From contig CAYUCC010000007.1 in assembly GCA_964443225.1 (NCBI GenBank), positions 1 to 64,000 of the forward strand: a stretch of 64,000 bases of DNA, read 5' to 3'. This document shows positions 35,440-44,027 of this stretch, in pieces (within the stretch, counting starts at the first letter, position 1; each line of letters opens with the position of its first letter). This DNA comes from SSC4 sp964443225 (GTDB lineage Bacteria > Chloroflexota > Anaerolineae > SSC4 > Amarolineaceae). Below the pieces are notes generated by a model. It made no database searches, was not told the origin of the DNA, and was given only the letters and a program-made list of their open reading frames with translations. A program made the translations under genes and the position numbers.

Positions 35440-36594
35440 TCAGAGGTAGTCGCGCAGGCGGCGGCTGCGGCTGGGATGGCGCAGCCGCCCCAGGGCGTGC
35501 GCCTCGATCTGCCGTACACGCTCGCGTGTGACACCAAATTTGCGTCCAACCTCCTCCAGGGTATAGCTGTAGCCATCGGTCAGACCAAAACGCAGCTGCA
35601 AGATACGCACTTCGCGCGGAGAGAGGGTGGTAAAAACATCGTCGATGACATCGCGCAAGATCTGTCGCGACACGTTCTGGGTGGGCGAGGCGTTCTCCTC
35701 GTCTTCGACAAAGTCATTGAGTGAGCTGTCGTCCTCGTCGCGGATGGTCATCTCCAGGCTGAGCGGTCGCTGCGACACACGCATGATCTGTTTGACCTTC
35801 TGTGGGGTCATGTCAAGCTCGTCGCCGATTTCCTCCGGTGTGGGGTCATGACCCAGCTGCTGCGCCAGGGCGTGCGACGCCCGAGTCACGCGGTTGATCT
35901 GTTCGTACATGTGAACGGGTACGCGGATCGTCCGTCCCTGGTCGGCGATCGCCCGTGTGACCGCCTGACGAATCCACCAGGTGGCGTAGGTCGAAAATTT
36001 GTAACCGCGGCGGTAATCGAACTTCTTTACGGCCCGGATCAAACCAATATTCCCTTCCTGGATGAGATCCAGAAAGGGAACACCGCGCCCGATATATTTT
36101 TTGGCCACGCTGACGACAAGCCGTGAATTGGCCTTGATCAAATTCTCCTGCGCACGCTGGCCATCCAACATGAGATGCACCAACTCGTCGCGGTGCATTG
36201 GCTCATAGCAGCCACGGTTGTATTCGTAGCGCGCGATGCGGCCGCGCTCGATACGCCGTGCAAAATCGATCTCTTCCTCGGCGGTCAACAGGGGAACGCG
36301 CCCTATCTCCTTCAAATACAGACTGACCGAATCGTCCGTATCGACCTCGTACCCCCGTGTGTCGACCGGCTCGTCGGCCTCGTCCAGGGGTATGTTGGGC
36401 TTGCATGTACTGCGTGGTGGGGTGTGGCGGCGGTTGGGGGGCCTGTAATCGGCGCCCGGACTGTTTTCGGGCTGCACGGCGGCGAGAAAGTCGTCGCCAT
36501 CCAGTTCCAGTTCGTGTCTCTCTTCCGCACGAAGTCGCTCCTCCGTGGGCAAAGATGCAGAGTGCCTATGAATGATTCTCGACTTTTCCACCAC
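35440..36594 (-). CDS. sigA: Primary sigma factor (RpoD/SigA)
   Basis: 384 residues from GTG 36594 with AAGGGGG 6 bases upstream. A short acidic N-terminus replaces the long region 1.1 of E. coli. Region 1.2 (DSVSLYLKEIGRVPLLTAEEE), region 2 (ANSRLVVSVAKKYIGRGVPF, FDYRRGYKFSTYATWWIRQ), region 3 (IRVPVHMYEQINR) and region 4 (VRILQLRFGLTDG, TLEEVGRKFGVTRERVRQIE) are complete. The recognition helix matches group 1 sigma factors, in line with the many TTGACA/TATAAT promoters in this window. It ends with the usual LRHPSRSRRLRDYL. Confidence 0.96.
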   Translation of the reverse strand: MVEKSRIIHRHSASLPTEERLRAEERHELELDGDDFLAAVQPENSPGADYRPPNRRHTPPRSTCKPNIPLDEADEPVDTRGYEVDTDDSVSLYLKEIGRVPLLTAEEEIDFARRIERGRIARYEYNRGCYEPMHRDELVHLMLDGQRAQENLIKANSRLVVSVAKKYIGRGVPFLDLIQEGNIGLIRAVKKFDYRRGYKFSTYATWWIRQAVTRAIADQGRTIRVPVHMYEQINRVTRASHALAQQLGHDPTPEEIGDELDMTPQKVKQIMRVSQRPLSLEMTIRDEDDSSLNDFVEDEENASPTQNVSRQILRDVIDDVFTTLSPREVRILQLRFGLTDGYSYTLEEVGRKFGVTRERVRQIEAHALGRLRHPSRSRRLRDYL

Positions 36595-36731
36595 GCTGTG
36601 CCCCCTTCCGCATCATCGGCTGTGCAAGAACCTGCCGGCTGTCCCCACGCTCTGTTTGGACTACGATCGACACGGGTACCGCCGATAGGACGTCACCCCC
36701 CACGGACGACTGTCCACGGTGAAGTATCGAT

Positions 36732-36759
36732 AAGATAGCAGATTGTACGCAGCTTGAAA
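36732..36759 (-). promoter_or_regulatory. Possible promoter of sigA
   Basis: Minus strand TTTCAA (36754-36759), a 16-base spacer and TATCTT (36732-36737), about 135 bases upstream of the GTG start. Confidence 0.4.
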
Positions 36760-36808
36760 ATGATTTGGCGCAGGTTATGGGGCGAATTATTACAGTTGAT
36801 CGACAAAT

Positions 36809-37714
36809 TCAGGGGGCAGGCGTGTCTCCGAAGTCAAAAATGCCGTCGCGCTGCGGCCACAGGGCACCACAGCCGGAACACACGAGGCCAGCGTCTGTCT
36901 GAACCAGGGCACCACCTCCGCAGCGGGGACAGCGCCACAAGTCAGCCGCCAGCGACTGCGGCACGGCGCCGCTGGCCGTCCCCGCCCGCACAAAGACGCT
37001 CGGCGCCAACTTGAGACGTCCCCCTGGTTTTTGCAGAACACCGTCCAGTGCAGCCAGGCGAGCCGGCGACAGGAGCCGCTTGAAAAACGGGGCGCGGAAG
37101 TGCGACACGGCCAATTCCTGCCGGACCGCAAAACCAGCCTGAACCAGCCGCTGGCTGACCCACGCCGGGTGAAAATCGAAGTTCAATGCAGCGAACTCAA
37201 CCGGTGCGGCATCGTACGGGCTCCACGCCTGGCGCCGCAGGGCGTAGCGCGCAATGGCCTTGGCATTACGTTTGTTGGCATATTCGAGCACCAGGCTGCC
37301 CGCCGGAGAAAGGATGCGACGCAGCTCACCCAGGGCATGGGGCACATCGACCAGGTGATGCAGGACACGTACCATGACGACGGTGTCTACCGCACTATCC
37401 GCCAGGGGCAGGTGGTAAACGTTGCCGCGCACAAAAACGAACCGCGCGTCGTGCCCCCACCGCTGGCGCGCCGCCTGCAGCAGCGACAGCGCCGGTTCGA
37501 CCAGGATCACCTGCGCGTAACCGCCGTAGAGATCGGCCAGGCGCCCAAAACCGGCCCCAACCTCCACCAGGCGCGCGCCGGCGGCCGGCAGCAAACTCTG
37601 CAGCGCCAACCGCTCCGCCCGATCCTCGAAAATCCGCGCCGGCGTCCAAAACTCAGTCTGGTACGGCGAACCCTCGTAGTCGCACAGGGCCGGTCCACCC
37701 GATTCCTGGTCCAT
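36809..37714 (-). CDS. SAM-dependent methyltransferase with C-terminal zinc ribbon
   Basis: 301 residues. Class I methyltransferase core (about 25-160): motif I LVEVGAGFGRLADLYG, acidic residue ending motif II (VILVEPA), GNVYHLPLADSAVDTVVMVRVLHHL and LRRILSPAGSLVLEYANK. The C-terminal 45 residues form a Trm112-like zinc ribbon (CPRCGG ... CSGCGALWP) like that found before or after some UbiE-type and rRNA methyltransferases. The substrate is unknown. It stands alone between sigA and the divergent gene at 38008. Confidence 0.82.
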   Translation of the reverse strand: MDQESGGPALCDYEGSPYQTEFWTPARIFEDRAERLALQSLLPAAGARLVEVGAGFGRLADLYGGYAQVILVEPALSLLQAARQRWGHDARFVFVRGNVYHLPLADSAVDTVVMVRVLHHLVDVPHALGELRRILSPAGSLVLEYANKRNAKAIARYALRRQAWSPYDAAPVEFAALNFDFHPAWVSQRLVQAGFAVRQELAVSHFRAPFFKRLLSPARLAALDGVLQKPGGRLKLAPSVFVRAGTASGAVPQSLAADLWRCPRCGGGALVQTDAGLVCSGCGALWPQRDGIFDFGDTPAP

Positions 37715-37941
37715 CCGCTGCTTACCTCGTCCCGAGATCGACCCACACCCGCAGGTCGTAATGGTAGTTTCGCACAGATTTTGGTTTTTTGCAAAACACG
37801 CAAAAATGTTTCACGTGAAACATTGACATAACGCGATGAATCAGAAGGCATTGTGCAGCACCGCAGCGTGGTCAGACTGCGAACTACCGGGTGGTTACGC
37901 ACGCGCCGTGCTCTGAGGGACCCGCAAATCGGCTACACCAT

Positions 37942-37970
37942 TTGGACATGTATAACCCTGGTGCTAGAAT
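37942..37970 (+). promoter_or_regulatory. Promoter of the 38008-43568 cluster
   Basis: TTGGAC (37942-37947), a 17-base spacer and TAGAAT (37965-37970), 37 bases upstream of the ATG at 38008. Confidence 0.65.
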
Positions 37971-38007
37971 AAGGTCAATGTGATCTTCATAACAAACACG
38001 GTGAGAG

Positions 38008-38436
38008 ATGCGCAGCAGCGAGTTTATGCGGGCCGTTCCGGGCGCGGTGCAGCAGCGTCTGCCGCGCGGGCTGTCCCTGCGGCGGGGACGGGCGTGGAGC
38101 TACGGGGCCCAGCTGTACGATGACCAGCCCCAGTTTCATTACGAAGTGGCACGCGTCCCCGTGCGCCTGGGTGACCGGTTGGAGCTGGGGCTGCACTTCG
38201 AGAGCCGTAATCCGGCCGAAAACCGAGCACTGCTCAACGAATTTGCCGCACATCTCGTCGAAATCAAGGCGGTCCTGGGCAACGGCATGGAGGCCGAGCA
38301 GTGGGACAAGGGCTGGACCAAGGTGTACGAAACCATCGGCCTGCAAACCTACGACGCGGCCTACCTGGACCTGGTGTCCCAGCGCCTGGCTGAAATCGTG
38401 ACCGTGCTGCACCCGATCTACCGTTTGATTCGCTGA
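38008..38436 (+). CDS. Conserved-looking hypothetical protein
   Basis: 142 residues that I do not recognise. There is no signal peptide. The first third is basic (RLPRGLSLRRGRAW), the middle reads as beta strands (FHYEVARVPVRLGDRLELGLHFESR) and the last 70 residues are helical. The pattern suggests a small alpha/beta fold. It has its own promoter 40 bases upstream and is followed by a 122-base gap before the large glycosidase/amidase gene, so the three genes may form one transcription unit. No function can be assigned. Confidence 0.6.
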   Translation: MRSSEFMRAVPGAVQQRLPRGLSLRRGRAWSYGAQLYDDQPQFHYEVARVPVRLGDRLELGLHFESRNPAENRALLNEFAAHLVEIKAVLGNGMEAEQWDKGWTKVYETIGLQTYDAAYLDLVSQRLAEIVTVLHPIYRLIR

Positions 38437-38558
38437 GCATCCGACACGTCAGGCCTGACCTGCGTCGGCTGCGTATCGCAGCAACCGTGACCCGCGCGGT
38501 GCCAGCGGCTGCGGTCAACAACATACAGCGCCTGCTCCAGTTAAATCGGAGGCCATCG

Positions 38559-41500
38559 ATGCCACGTCCTTTGAACGACTCCGAGTACCTCTACGGCTTG
38601 CACGACCCCGGCGGCGAGCAGCTGATGTTGAATGCCGGTGTCCCTGGGTGGGTCCTCTTCACCGAAGCGATCGGTGCCAATCCGAACGATAACACCGGCC
38701 GCGACTACCGGAGTTTTGCCGATCGTGGGCTGGGGGTTATGGTGCGTCTCAACAATGCCTACAACCCCGGCGGAACCCTACCCTTCGAGCGTTTCTACGA
38801 TGATTTTGCCCGCCGCTGTGCCAACTTCGTGCGCAGCTCGCAGGGTGCCAACATCTGGATCGTCGGCAACGAAACGAACCACCCTATCGAGTGGCCGGGC
38901 GCCGAATGGAACTGGAACGTCTTCCCGCCGCAGCCGGTCAGCCCCGAAAAGCGGGGCGAACCGATTACGCCGCAGCGTTACGCTGCGTGTTATCGTAAAG
39001 TGCGGGCGGCCATCCGCAGCGTGCCCGGCCGAACCGGCGATCAGGTCCTGATCGGGGCCGTGGCGCCCTGGAACACCCTCACCAAATACGACGGTAACAC
39101 GGTCGGCGACTGGGTCAAGTACCTTTCCGATATTCTGGTGCTGTTGGGTCCCGAACAGTGCGACGGCATCACACTCCACGCCTACAGCCATGGACCCGAT
39201 CCCGCCCTCGTCGCATCCGACGTCAAAATGACGCAGCCGGAGTTTGCCCAACGCCACTGGCACTTCCGCGTCTATCGCGATTTCATCGGTGTTATCCCAC
39301 CCAACATGCGTCACCTGCCGGTGTATATCACCGAAGCCAACCAGGGCGACGACCCCTGGCGCAACGAAAACAGCGGCTGGGTGCGCAACGCCTACGGTGA
39401 GATCAATGCGTGGAACCAGAATCAGACGCCAAAGATCCGTTCCCTCATCCTCTACCGCTGGCCACGCGTGGGCGACGACCGCTGGTACATCGAGGGCAAG
39501 GCGGGGGTTATCGACGACTTCGTTCTGGCCATGCGCCAGGGGTACAAATGGACGGTCGAAACGCCGGTGGTGGGCGACCTGGCGCAGTGGTGGGAGGAGC
39601 TGTTCCGCCTCGAATCACGCGCCCAGACCATGGAGAACGATATCCGCACCGCCCGGGCGCTCAGCCAACGGATGCAAACCCACGAGGCCGCCCTGCGCCA
39701 GCTCACCCCCCAGGTCGATGCCGCCGTCATCACGTTCAACCAGCTGGATGCGCTGACCCGCCAGGTGACAGCGCTCGAACAGGAGGTGGAAGCGGCCCTC
39801 GGTTTCGTCACACCGGTCGTGCCGCCACCCGACATCGTCGACGTCACCGACAGCCTCCCGCATCACCCGACCGCAACCTGGGCCACACGCGCGACGACGA
39901 CCATCCGCCGCCTGGTCATTCACCACACGGTCACCAACCCCAACGTCACACCGCAGCGCCTGGCCGAGGTGGCCGTGGCCCAGGGCAAACCGGGTGTCGC
40001 GTACCACTACCTGGTCAGCGGGGATGGTACCATCCACCAGACCCAACCGCTCGACCAGATCGTGCTGCAGACGGCCAGCACAGCCAACCAGAACGCCAAT
40101 GCCGACAGCGTGGCCATCGCCCTGGCGGGCAACTTTGGTGCCGATGCCGACGTCGAGCCCAACGTGGTGCAGCGCGGCAAGGCGGCCCAACTCCTGGCCT
40201 GGTTGATGCAGCAGTTTGGCCTGGGGGTGCAGCCCAACGCGGTCATCTTTGGCCGCAAAGAGCTGGGTGAAAACGTCGGTTCGCCCGGTTCGCAGTGGAT
40301 GGAAGGGGTACGCTACAAAGACAAGCTGCTAGCCGACGTGACGGCCATCCTGAACGCCGGCAGCGGTGGCACGATCGTCGAGATCGAACGCCTGCGCACC
40401 CAGGTTGCCACGCTGACGGCCCGCGTGGCAGAACTCGAACCGTTGGCCGCTGCAGTGCCGGCCCTGCGCCAGCAGGTCACCCAGCTGCAGAGCGAAGTCA
40501 CCGCCAAACAGGCCGAAATTACGCGGCTGCAAACCTACATCAATACGCACTGCAACAGCGGCGGTGGCCGCGTGGCCCGACCAGCGATCGTCGATGTCGT
40601 CGACAAGGTGATGAAACACCCCACAAAAAGGTACTCCAACCGCACGCAACGCATTACATCGCTCGTCGTACACCACACCACCGGGCGCACGACGTTGACG
40701 CCGTACGACATTGCCCGTTACCACGTCGAGTCACGTGAGTGGCCAGGGGTCGGTTATCACTACCTGATCGGTGCCGACGGCACGATCTATCTGTGCCAGC
40801 GGCACGAAACGATGTCCTACCACACCGGCGTGGCCAACGGCTACACCCTGGGCGTCAGCCTGATCGGCGAGTTCATGGACGGTGTGTTGCCTACGACGCC
40901 GCAGCTGCAGAGCACCAGCCACCTCATCGCCTGGTTGATGCAGGAGTTCAATATCACCGACGTCAGAAAGGTCATCGGCCACAAAGAAGCGCCCGAGGCC
41001 CAGACCGCCTGTCCGGGCGACCAGTGGACGACCGGTGCCAAATGGAAGAACATGCTCTACGAGCGCATCCAGGCCCAGCAGGTCCAAAAATCGAGCTACT
41101 TCTACCTGCTGTTTTGGGATCACGGCAGCACCTGGGCTCAAACCGACTGGCAAAACGCGCAGAACTACATCGCCCATTTTCGGCCCACCACCGGTTTTTC
41201 GGTGGATGATGCCGCCCTGGCCAAACACGTGCTCATCGTCGGTGGGCCGGCCGGGGTGAGCGGCGGTGACGAAGCCCGCCTGCGCGCGGCACGGGTCGAC
41301 GTCCACCGCGTGGCCGGCACCGACGAGCAAGCCACGAAGGCCCAGCTCGATGCCCTGGTGGCCCAAAACCGCCTGTGGCCGGGGGGACCGGTACAGACCA
41401 CGTCACACGACTTGGGGCTGGCACCTTCCGCCGCCAGCAGCGAGCTGTTGATCGATGAATGGTACATCCCCGAAGTCTGGATTCTGAGCAACGTGGGCCA

Positions 41501-41585
41501 GGAGGTGCCCCCCAGACCAGGCACCAGCACACGCGTGTTGATGGGAAGCGCGCTGTTCCCACAACCGGTCACGGACCTGCCATAG
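38559..41585 (+). CDS. Large protein: glycosidase-like barrel plus two PGRP/amidase domains
   Basis: 1008 residues; ATG 38559 with CGGAGG upstream. No signal peptide or membrane segment. Residues 1-335 resemble a clan-A glycoside hydrolase barrel with candidate acid/base Glu105 (WIVGNETNHP) and nucleophile Glu259 (VYITEANQGD). A coiled coil follows (350-415). PGRP/amidase domain 1 (about 425-600) keeps VIHHTVT but has FGRKELGENVGSPGS where the zinc His and Cys should be, so it is probably inactive. A second coiled coil leads to domain 2 (about 690-850), with VVHHTTG and an intact IGHKEAPEAQTACPG. The last 150 residues are unassigned. Likely a peptidoglycan-binding or cell-wall-active protein. 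Confidence 0.75.
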   Translation: MPRPLNDSEYLYGLHDPGGEQLMLNAGVPGWVLFTEAIGANPNDNTGRDYRSFADRGLGVMVRLNNAYNPGGTLPFERFYDDFARRCANFVRSSQGANIWIVGNETNHPIEWPGAEWNWNVFPPQPVSPEKRGEPITPQRYAACYRKVRAAIRSVPGRTGDQVLIGAVAPWNTLTKYDGNTVGDWVKYLSDILVLLGPEQCDGITLHAYSHGPDPALVASDVKMTQPEFAQRHWHFRVYRDFIGVIPPNMRHLPVYITEANQGDDPWRNENSGWVRNAYGEINAWNQNQTPKIRSLILYRWPRVGDDRWYIEGKAGVIDDFVLAMRQGYKWTVETPVVGDLAQWWEELFRLESRAQTMENDIRTARALSQRMQTHEAALRQLTPQVDAAVITFNQLDALTRQVTALEQEVEAALGFVTPVVPPPDIVDVTDSLPHHPTATWATRATTTIRRLVIHHTVTNPNVTPQRLAEVAVAQGKPGVAYHYLVSGDGTIHQTQPLDQIVLQTASTANQNANADSVAIALAGNFGADADVEPNVVQRGKAAQLLAWLMQQFGLGVQPNAVIFGRKELGENVGSPGSQWMEGVRYKDKLLADVTAILNAGSGGTIVEIERLRTQVATLTARVAELEPLAAAVPALRQQVTQLQSEVTAKQAEITRLQTYINTHCNSGGGRVARPAIVDVVDKVMKHPTKRYSNRTQRITSLVVHHTTGRTTLTPYDIARYHVESREWPGVGYHYLIGADGTIYLCQRHETMSYHTGVANGYTLGVSLIGEFMDGVLPTTPQLQSTSHLIAWLMQEFNITDVRKVIGHKEAPEAQTACPGDQWTTGAKWKNMLYERIQAQQVQKSSYFYLLFWDHGSTWAQTDWQNAQNYIAHFRPTTGFSVDDAALAKHVLIVGGPAGVSGGDEARLRAARVDVHRVAGTDEQATKAQLDALVAQNRLWPGGPVQTTSHDLGLAPSAASSELLIDEWYIPEVWILSNVGQEVPPRPGTSTRVLMGSALFPQPVTDLP

Positions 41586-41597
41586 GAGGCCGGCACG

Positions 41598-43568
41598 ATG
41601 AACAAATTGGGCTACTACATCGAAAACACGACCGTGCCGTTTCTGCGGGATGCCCTGCGTCAGGTCAAACCGCCGGTCCTTCTCATCCACGCCCAGGATC
41701 GTGGCCTGCTGCACGAGATCCGGCGCGAACTGGCGCCGGATGCTTTCATCATCGGCCGGCTCTACAAAGAAAACAGCGTGCAGGATGCCTGGCTGGACAG
41801 CAGCGATCCCGCCGCGCGCGGGCGCGAGTTTGCTGAGGAAATTATCCGCTACGATTTTGGCCTGGCCAAAGAGAAGGCGTCCAATGGACGGTTACTGATC
41901 GACGCCTGGATGAGTCTGAACGAGTGTCTGCCTGGGCCGGCGTCGTTTCCCAACTACCAGGTCAACGACATCTTCCGGCGGCGGGCGGCGGCGTACGACG
42001 CCTTGCAGGTCGCGTTCTACGAGCGGCTGCGCAGCGAGGGACTGGTCGCAGTGGCGTTCAATTTTGCAGCGGGCAACTTTACCCGGCCGCAGGACTACCT
42101 GGACTGGTTTCCAGAAACCTTGCGGCGTTACACCTACCTGGGGTTCCACGAGTATGGCTGGCCAGCGCTCAAACCGGGGCCGGGCATCGCAACCGGGGCC
42201 TTGATCTATCGATCGTGCATGGAGGCCATCCGCGCGCGTTACGGCACACACGTGCGCGCCGTGATCACCGAGGCCGGTCTGACCCGTGCCTACGGCAGTA
42301 CCAAACCGGATGAAGGCTGGCTCAATACCGCTGAGACGGTCACCGAGGACCAGTACTGGACATCACTGCGCTGGTACAACGACGAACTGCTGCGCGACGA
42401 CTACAACCTGGGCGCGTGCCTCTTCCAGGTTGGTCACGCCGGACGTTGGCTGTCCTTTCGACACCTCGGACAGGACAACAGCAACCAGCCGATCCTCATC
42501 ATCGCCAAGATCGAGCAGCTGGCGACCGGCAACCCGCAGCCGCAGCCCCCACCACCGCCGCCGCCGCCACCGCCGCAGCACGGCGACCGCGATACCCTCC
42601 TGGCCCGCCTCTCGCTGCTGATCAATGCCGCTGAGCAGTCCAGGTCGATGGTCAGCGGTCTGTCAACGCAGGCCGTCGCGCTGCAGAACCAGCTGGCATC
42701 CCTGTCGGCTGGCCTGAGCGGCAAACCGGCCGCCACCCCCACGGCGCAGTCTCTACTCGATCGCCTGGCTGTGTGCGAAGCGCGCCTCGGCAGCCTCAGC
42801 GGCGCACCGTTCGACGAGCTGCGAACACGCATCCGCCAGATGCAGGACCAGCTGCGTACGCTGCAGCCGGCGGTCAACCAGGCCGACGTCACGCGCAACA
42901 ACCTGGGCACGCTGCAGCGCGACGTCGCCGCCGACGTGGCCGATGCCCAGGGCCAGGCACCATTGGCCGGCAATCTGACGACCCTGGTCGCCGATGCACG
43001 GTCCGTCCAGGTCAAGGTGGGTGATCTCCCGGGCACCGGTCAGGTTCCACAGCCAGCGATGACCGATGTGCGGGCGACGCTGCCGCGGCACCCCGATCCG
43101 ACGCTGCGTTATCCACTGCGCACCGTCGACCGCCTGCTGCAGGTGATCGTGCACCACACGGCGACTTCGACGACCGCCACGCCTCAGGTCATCGCCCAGG
43201 GGCAGATCGATCGCCGCAATTTGCCGGGCATCACCTACCACTTCACCGTCGATGGCCGCGGTACCATCGCCTGGACCCAACCGTTAGAAACGGTGACGGC
43301 CCAAACTAACAGCGCGGCGGCCAATGCGAGCGGCATTGCCATCGGACTCATCGGTAACTTCACTGACGTCCCGCCGGCGGATACTCAGCTGAACGCAGCC
43401 GCGGCGCTGATCGCCTGGCTGCTCAGCACCTACCGCATCGGCACCGATAAGGTCGTCGGGCGCAGTGAGTTGGAGAACACCAGCTCGCCCGGCAGACAGT
43501 GGCTGCAGGAAGCCAGGTACAAAAATACCCTGCTGGCCAAAGTCGAAACGATTCTGCGCGGCAGCTGA
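41598..43568 (+). CDS. Glycosidase-like barrel plus degenerate PGRP/amidase domain
   Basis: 656 residues; AGGAGG lies upstream of ATG 41598, 12 bases after the previous stop. No signal peptide. The N-terminal barrel-like domain (about 1-310) has FHEYGWPAL and VITEAGLTRAYG, the latter a candidate nucleophile Glu. A run of 12 prolines (about 315-327) and a long helical linker (330-480) lead to a single PGRP/amidase domain (about 495-655). It has VIVHHTATS but VGRSELENTSSPGRQW in place of the zinc-binding His and Cys, so catalysis is doubtful and peptidoglycan binding more likely. Its architecture parallels the preceding gene, suggesting that the two proteins work together. Confidence 0.75.
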   Translation: MNKLGYYIENTTVPFLRDALRQVKPPVLLIHAQDRGLLHEIRRELAPDAFIIGRLYKENSVQDAWLDSSDPAARGREFAEEIIRYDFGLAKEKASNGRLLIDAWMSLNECLPGPASFPNYQVNDIFRRRAAAYDALQVAFYERLRSEGLVAVAFNFAAGNFTRPQDYLDWFPETLRRYTYLGFHEYGWPALKPGPGIATGALIYRSCMEAIRARYGTHVRAVITEAGLTRAYGSTKPDEGWLNTAETVTEDQYWTSLRWYNDELLRDDYNLGACLFQVGHAGRWLSFRHLGQDNSNQPILIIAKIEQLATGNPQPQPPPPPPPPPPQHGDRDTLLARLSLLINAAEQSRSMVSGLSTQAVALQNQLASLSAGLSGKPAATPTAQSLLDRLAVCEARLGSLSGAPFDELRTRIRQMQDQLRTLQPAVNQADVTRNNLGTLQRDVAADVADAQGQAPLAGNLTTLVADARSVQVKVGDLPGTGQVPQPAMTDVRATLPRHPDPTLRYPLRTVDRLLQVIVHHTATSTTATPQVIAQGQIDRRNLPGITYHFTVDGRGTIAWTQPLETVTAQTNSAAANASGIAIGLIGNFTDVPPADTQLNAAAALIAWLLSTYRIGTDKVVGRSELENTSSPGRQWLQEARYKNTLLAKVETILRGS

Positions 43569-43620
43569 ACGCAAACACAGCACGACATGAGACAAAAGTC
43601 GCTGCGGAGCACTTGACTGC

Positions 43621-43634
43621 GTGATATATTTCAC
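43621..43634 (+). promoter_or_regulatory. Possible Crp/Fnr-family operator of the nos operon
   Basis: GTGATATATTTCAC has palindromic GTGA/TCAC half sites spaced by six bases, as in Crp/Fnr/Dnr sites, 54 bases before the ferredoxin ATG. The flanking bases depart from both Crp and Fnr consensus. No regulator gene is nearby. Confidence 0.35.
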
Positions 43635-43687
43635 CCATCGTTGCGACATGGTACCCGGTTCGGCCGGGACGGCAAGGAAACGGTCCG

Positions 43688-43912
43688 ATGAGAGATGCTC
43701 CGCAGACGATTCTCCCAAGCATAGATGTAAAGACGTGTACCGGCTGCGGTATCTGTGTCGCGGCTTGTCCGACACAGGCGCTCAGCCAGGTGGGTAACGT
43801 CGCGCAGTTGACCCACCCAGACCTCTGTACGTACTGCACGATTTGTGAGGGAATTTGTCCGGTGCAAGCGATCGAGTTGCCTTTCCTGGTCGTCTTTTCT
43901 GAGCCGTTATGA
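43688..43912 (+). CDS. 2[4Fe-4S] ferredoxin
   Basis: 74 residues; ATG 43688 with AAGGAAA upstream. Two cluster-binding motifs: CTGCGICVAACP and CTYCTICEGICP, each CxxCxxCxxxCP. The segment between the motifs is about 17 residues longer than in the smallest clostridial ferredoxins. It lies 115 bases upstream of nosZ on the same strand. In clade II nos clusters, iron-sulfur proteins are thought to bring electrons to the NosZ pathway. As a soluble protein without a signal peptide, it would act in the cytoplasm. Confidence 0.88.
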   Translation: MRDAPQTILPSIDVKTCTGCGICVAACPTQALSQVGNVAQLTHPDLCTYCTICEGICPVQAIELPFLVVFSEPL

Positions 43913-44027
43913 CCATCGATCTGTCCAAATACCAACAGACAGGGTTTTGGGGCGATTCGAGCGGTGTCGCAGTGTCCGATTCAGCGGTCCTTTTCGCACA
44001 AACTCACAGAACGGAGGAGATGAATTC

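Noticed and set aside
43613..43626. Fnr box TTGACTGCGTGATA upstream of the nos operon
   Set aside because: The second half does not match ATCAA. Only the overlapping GTGA-N6-TCAC palindrome was kept, at low confidence.
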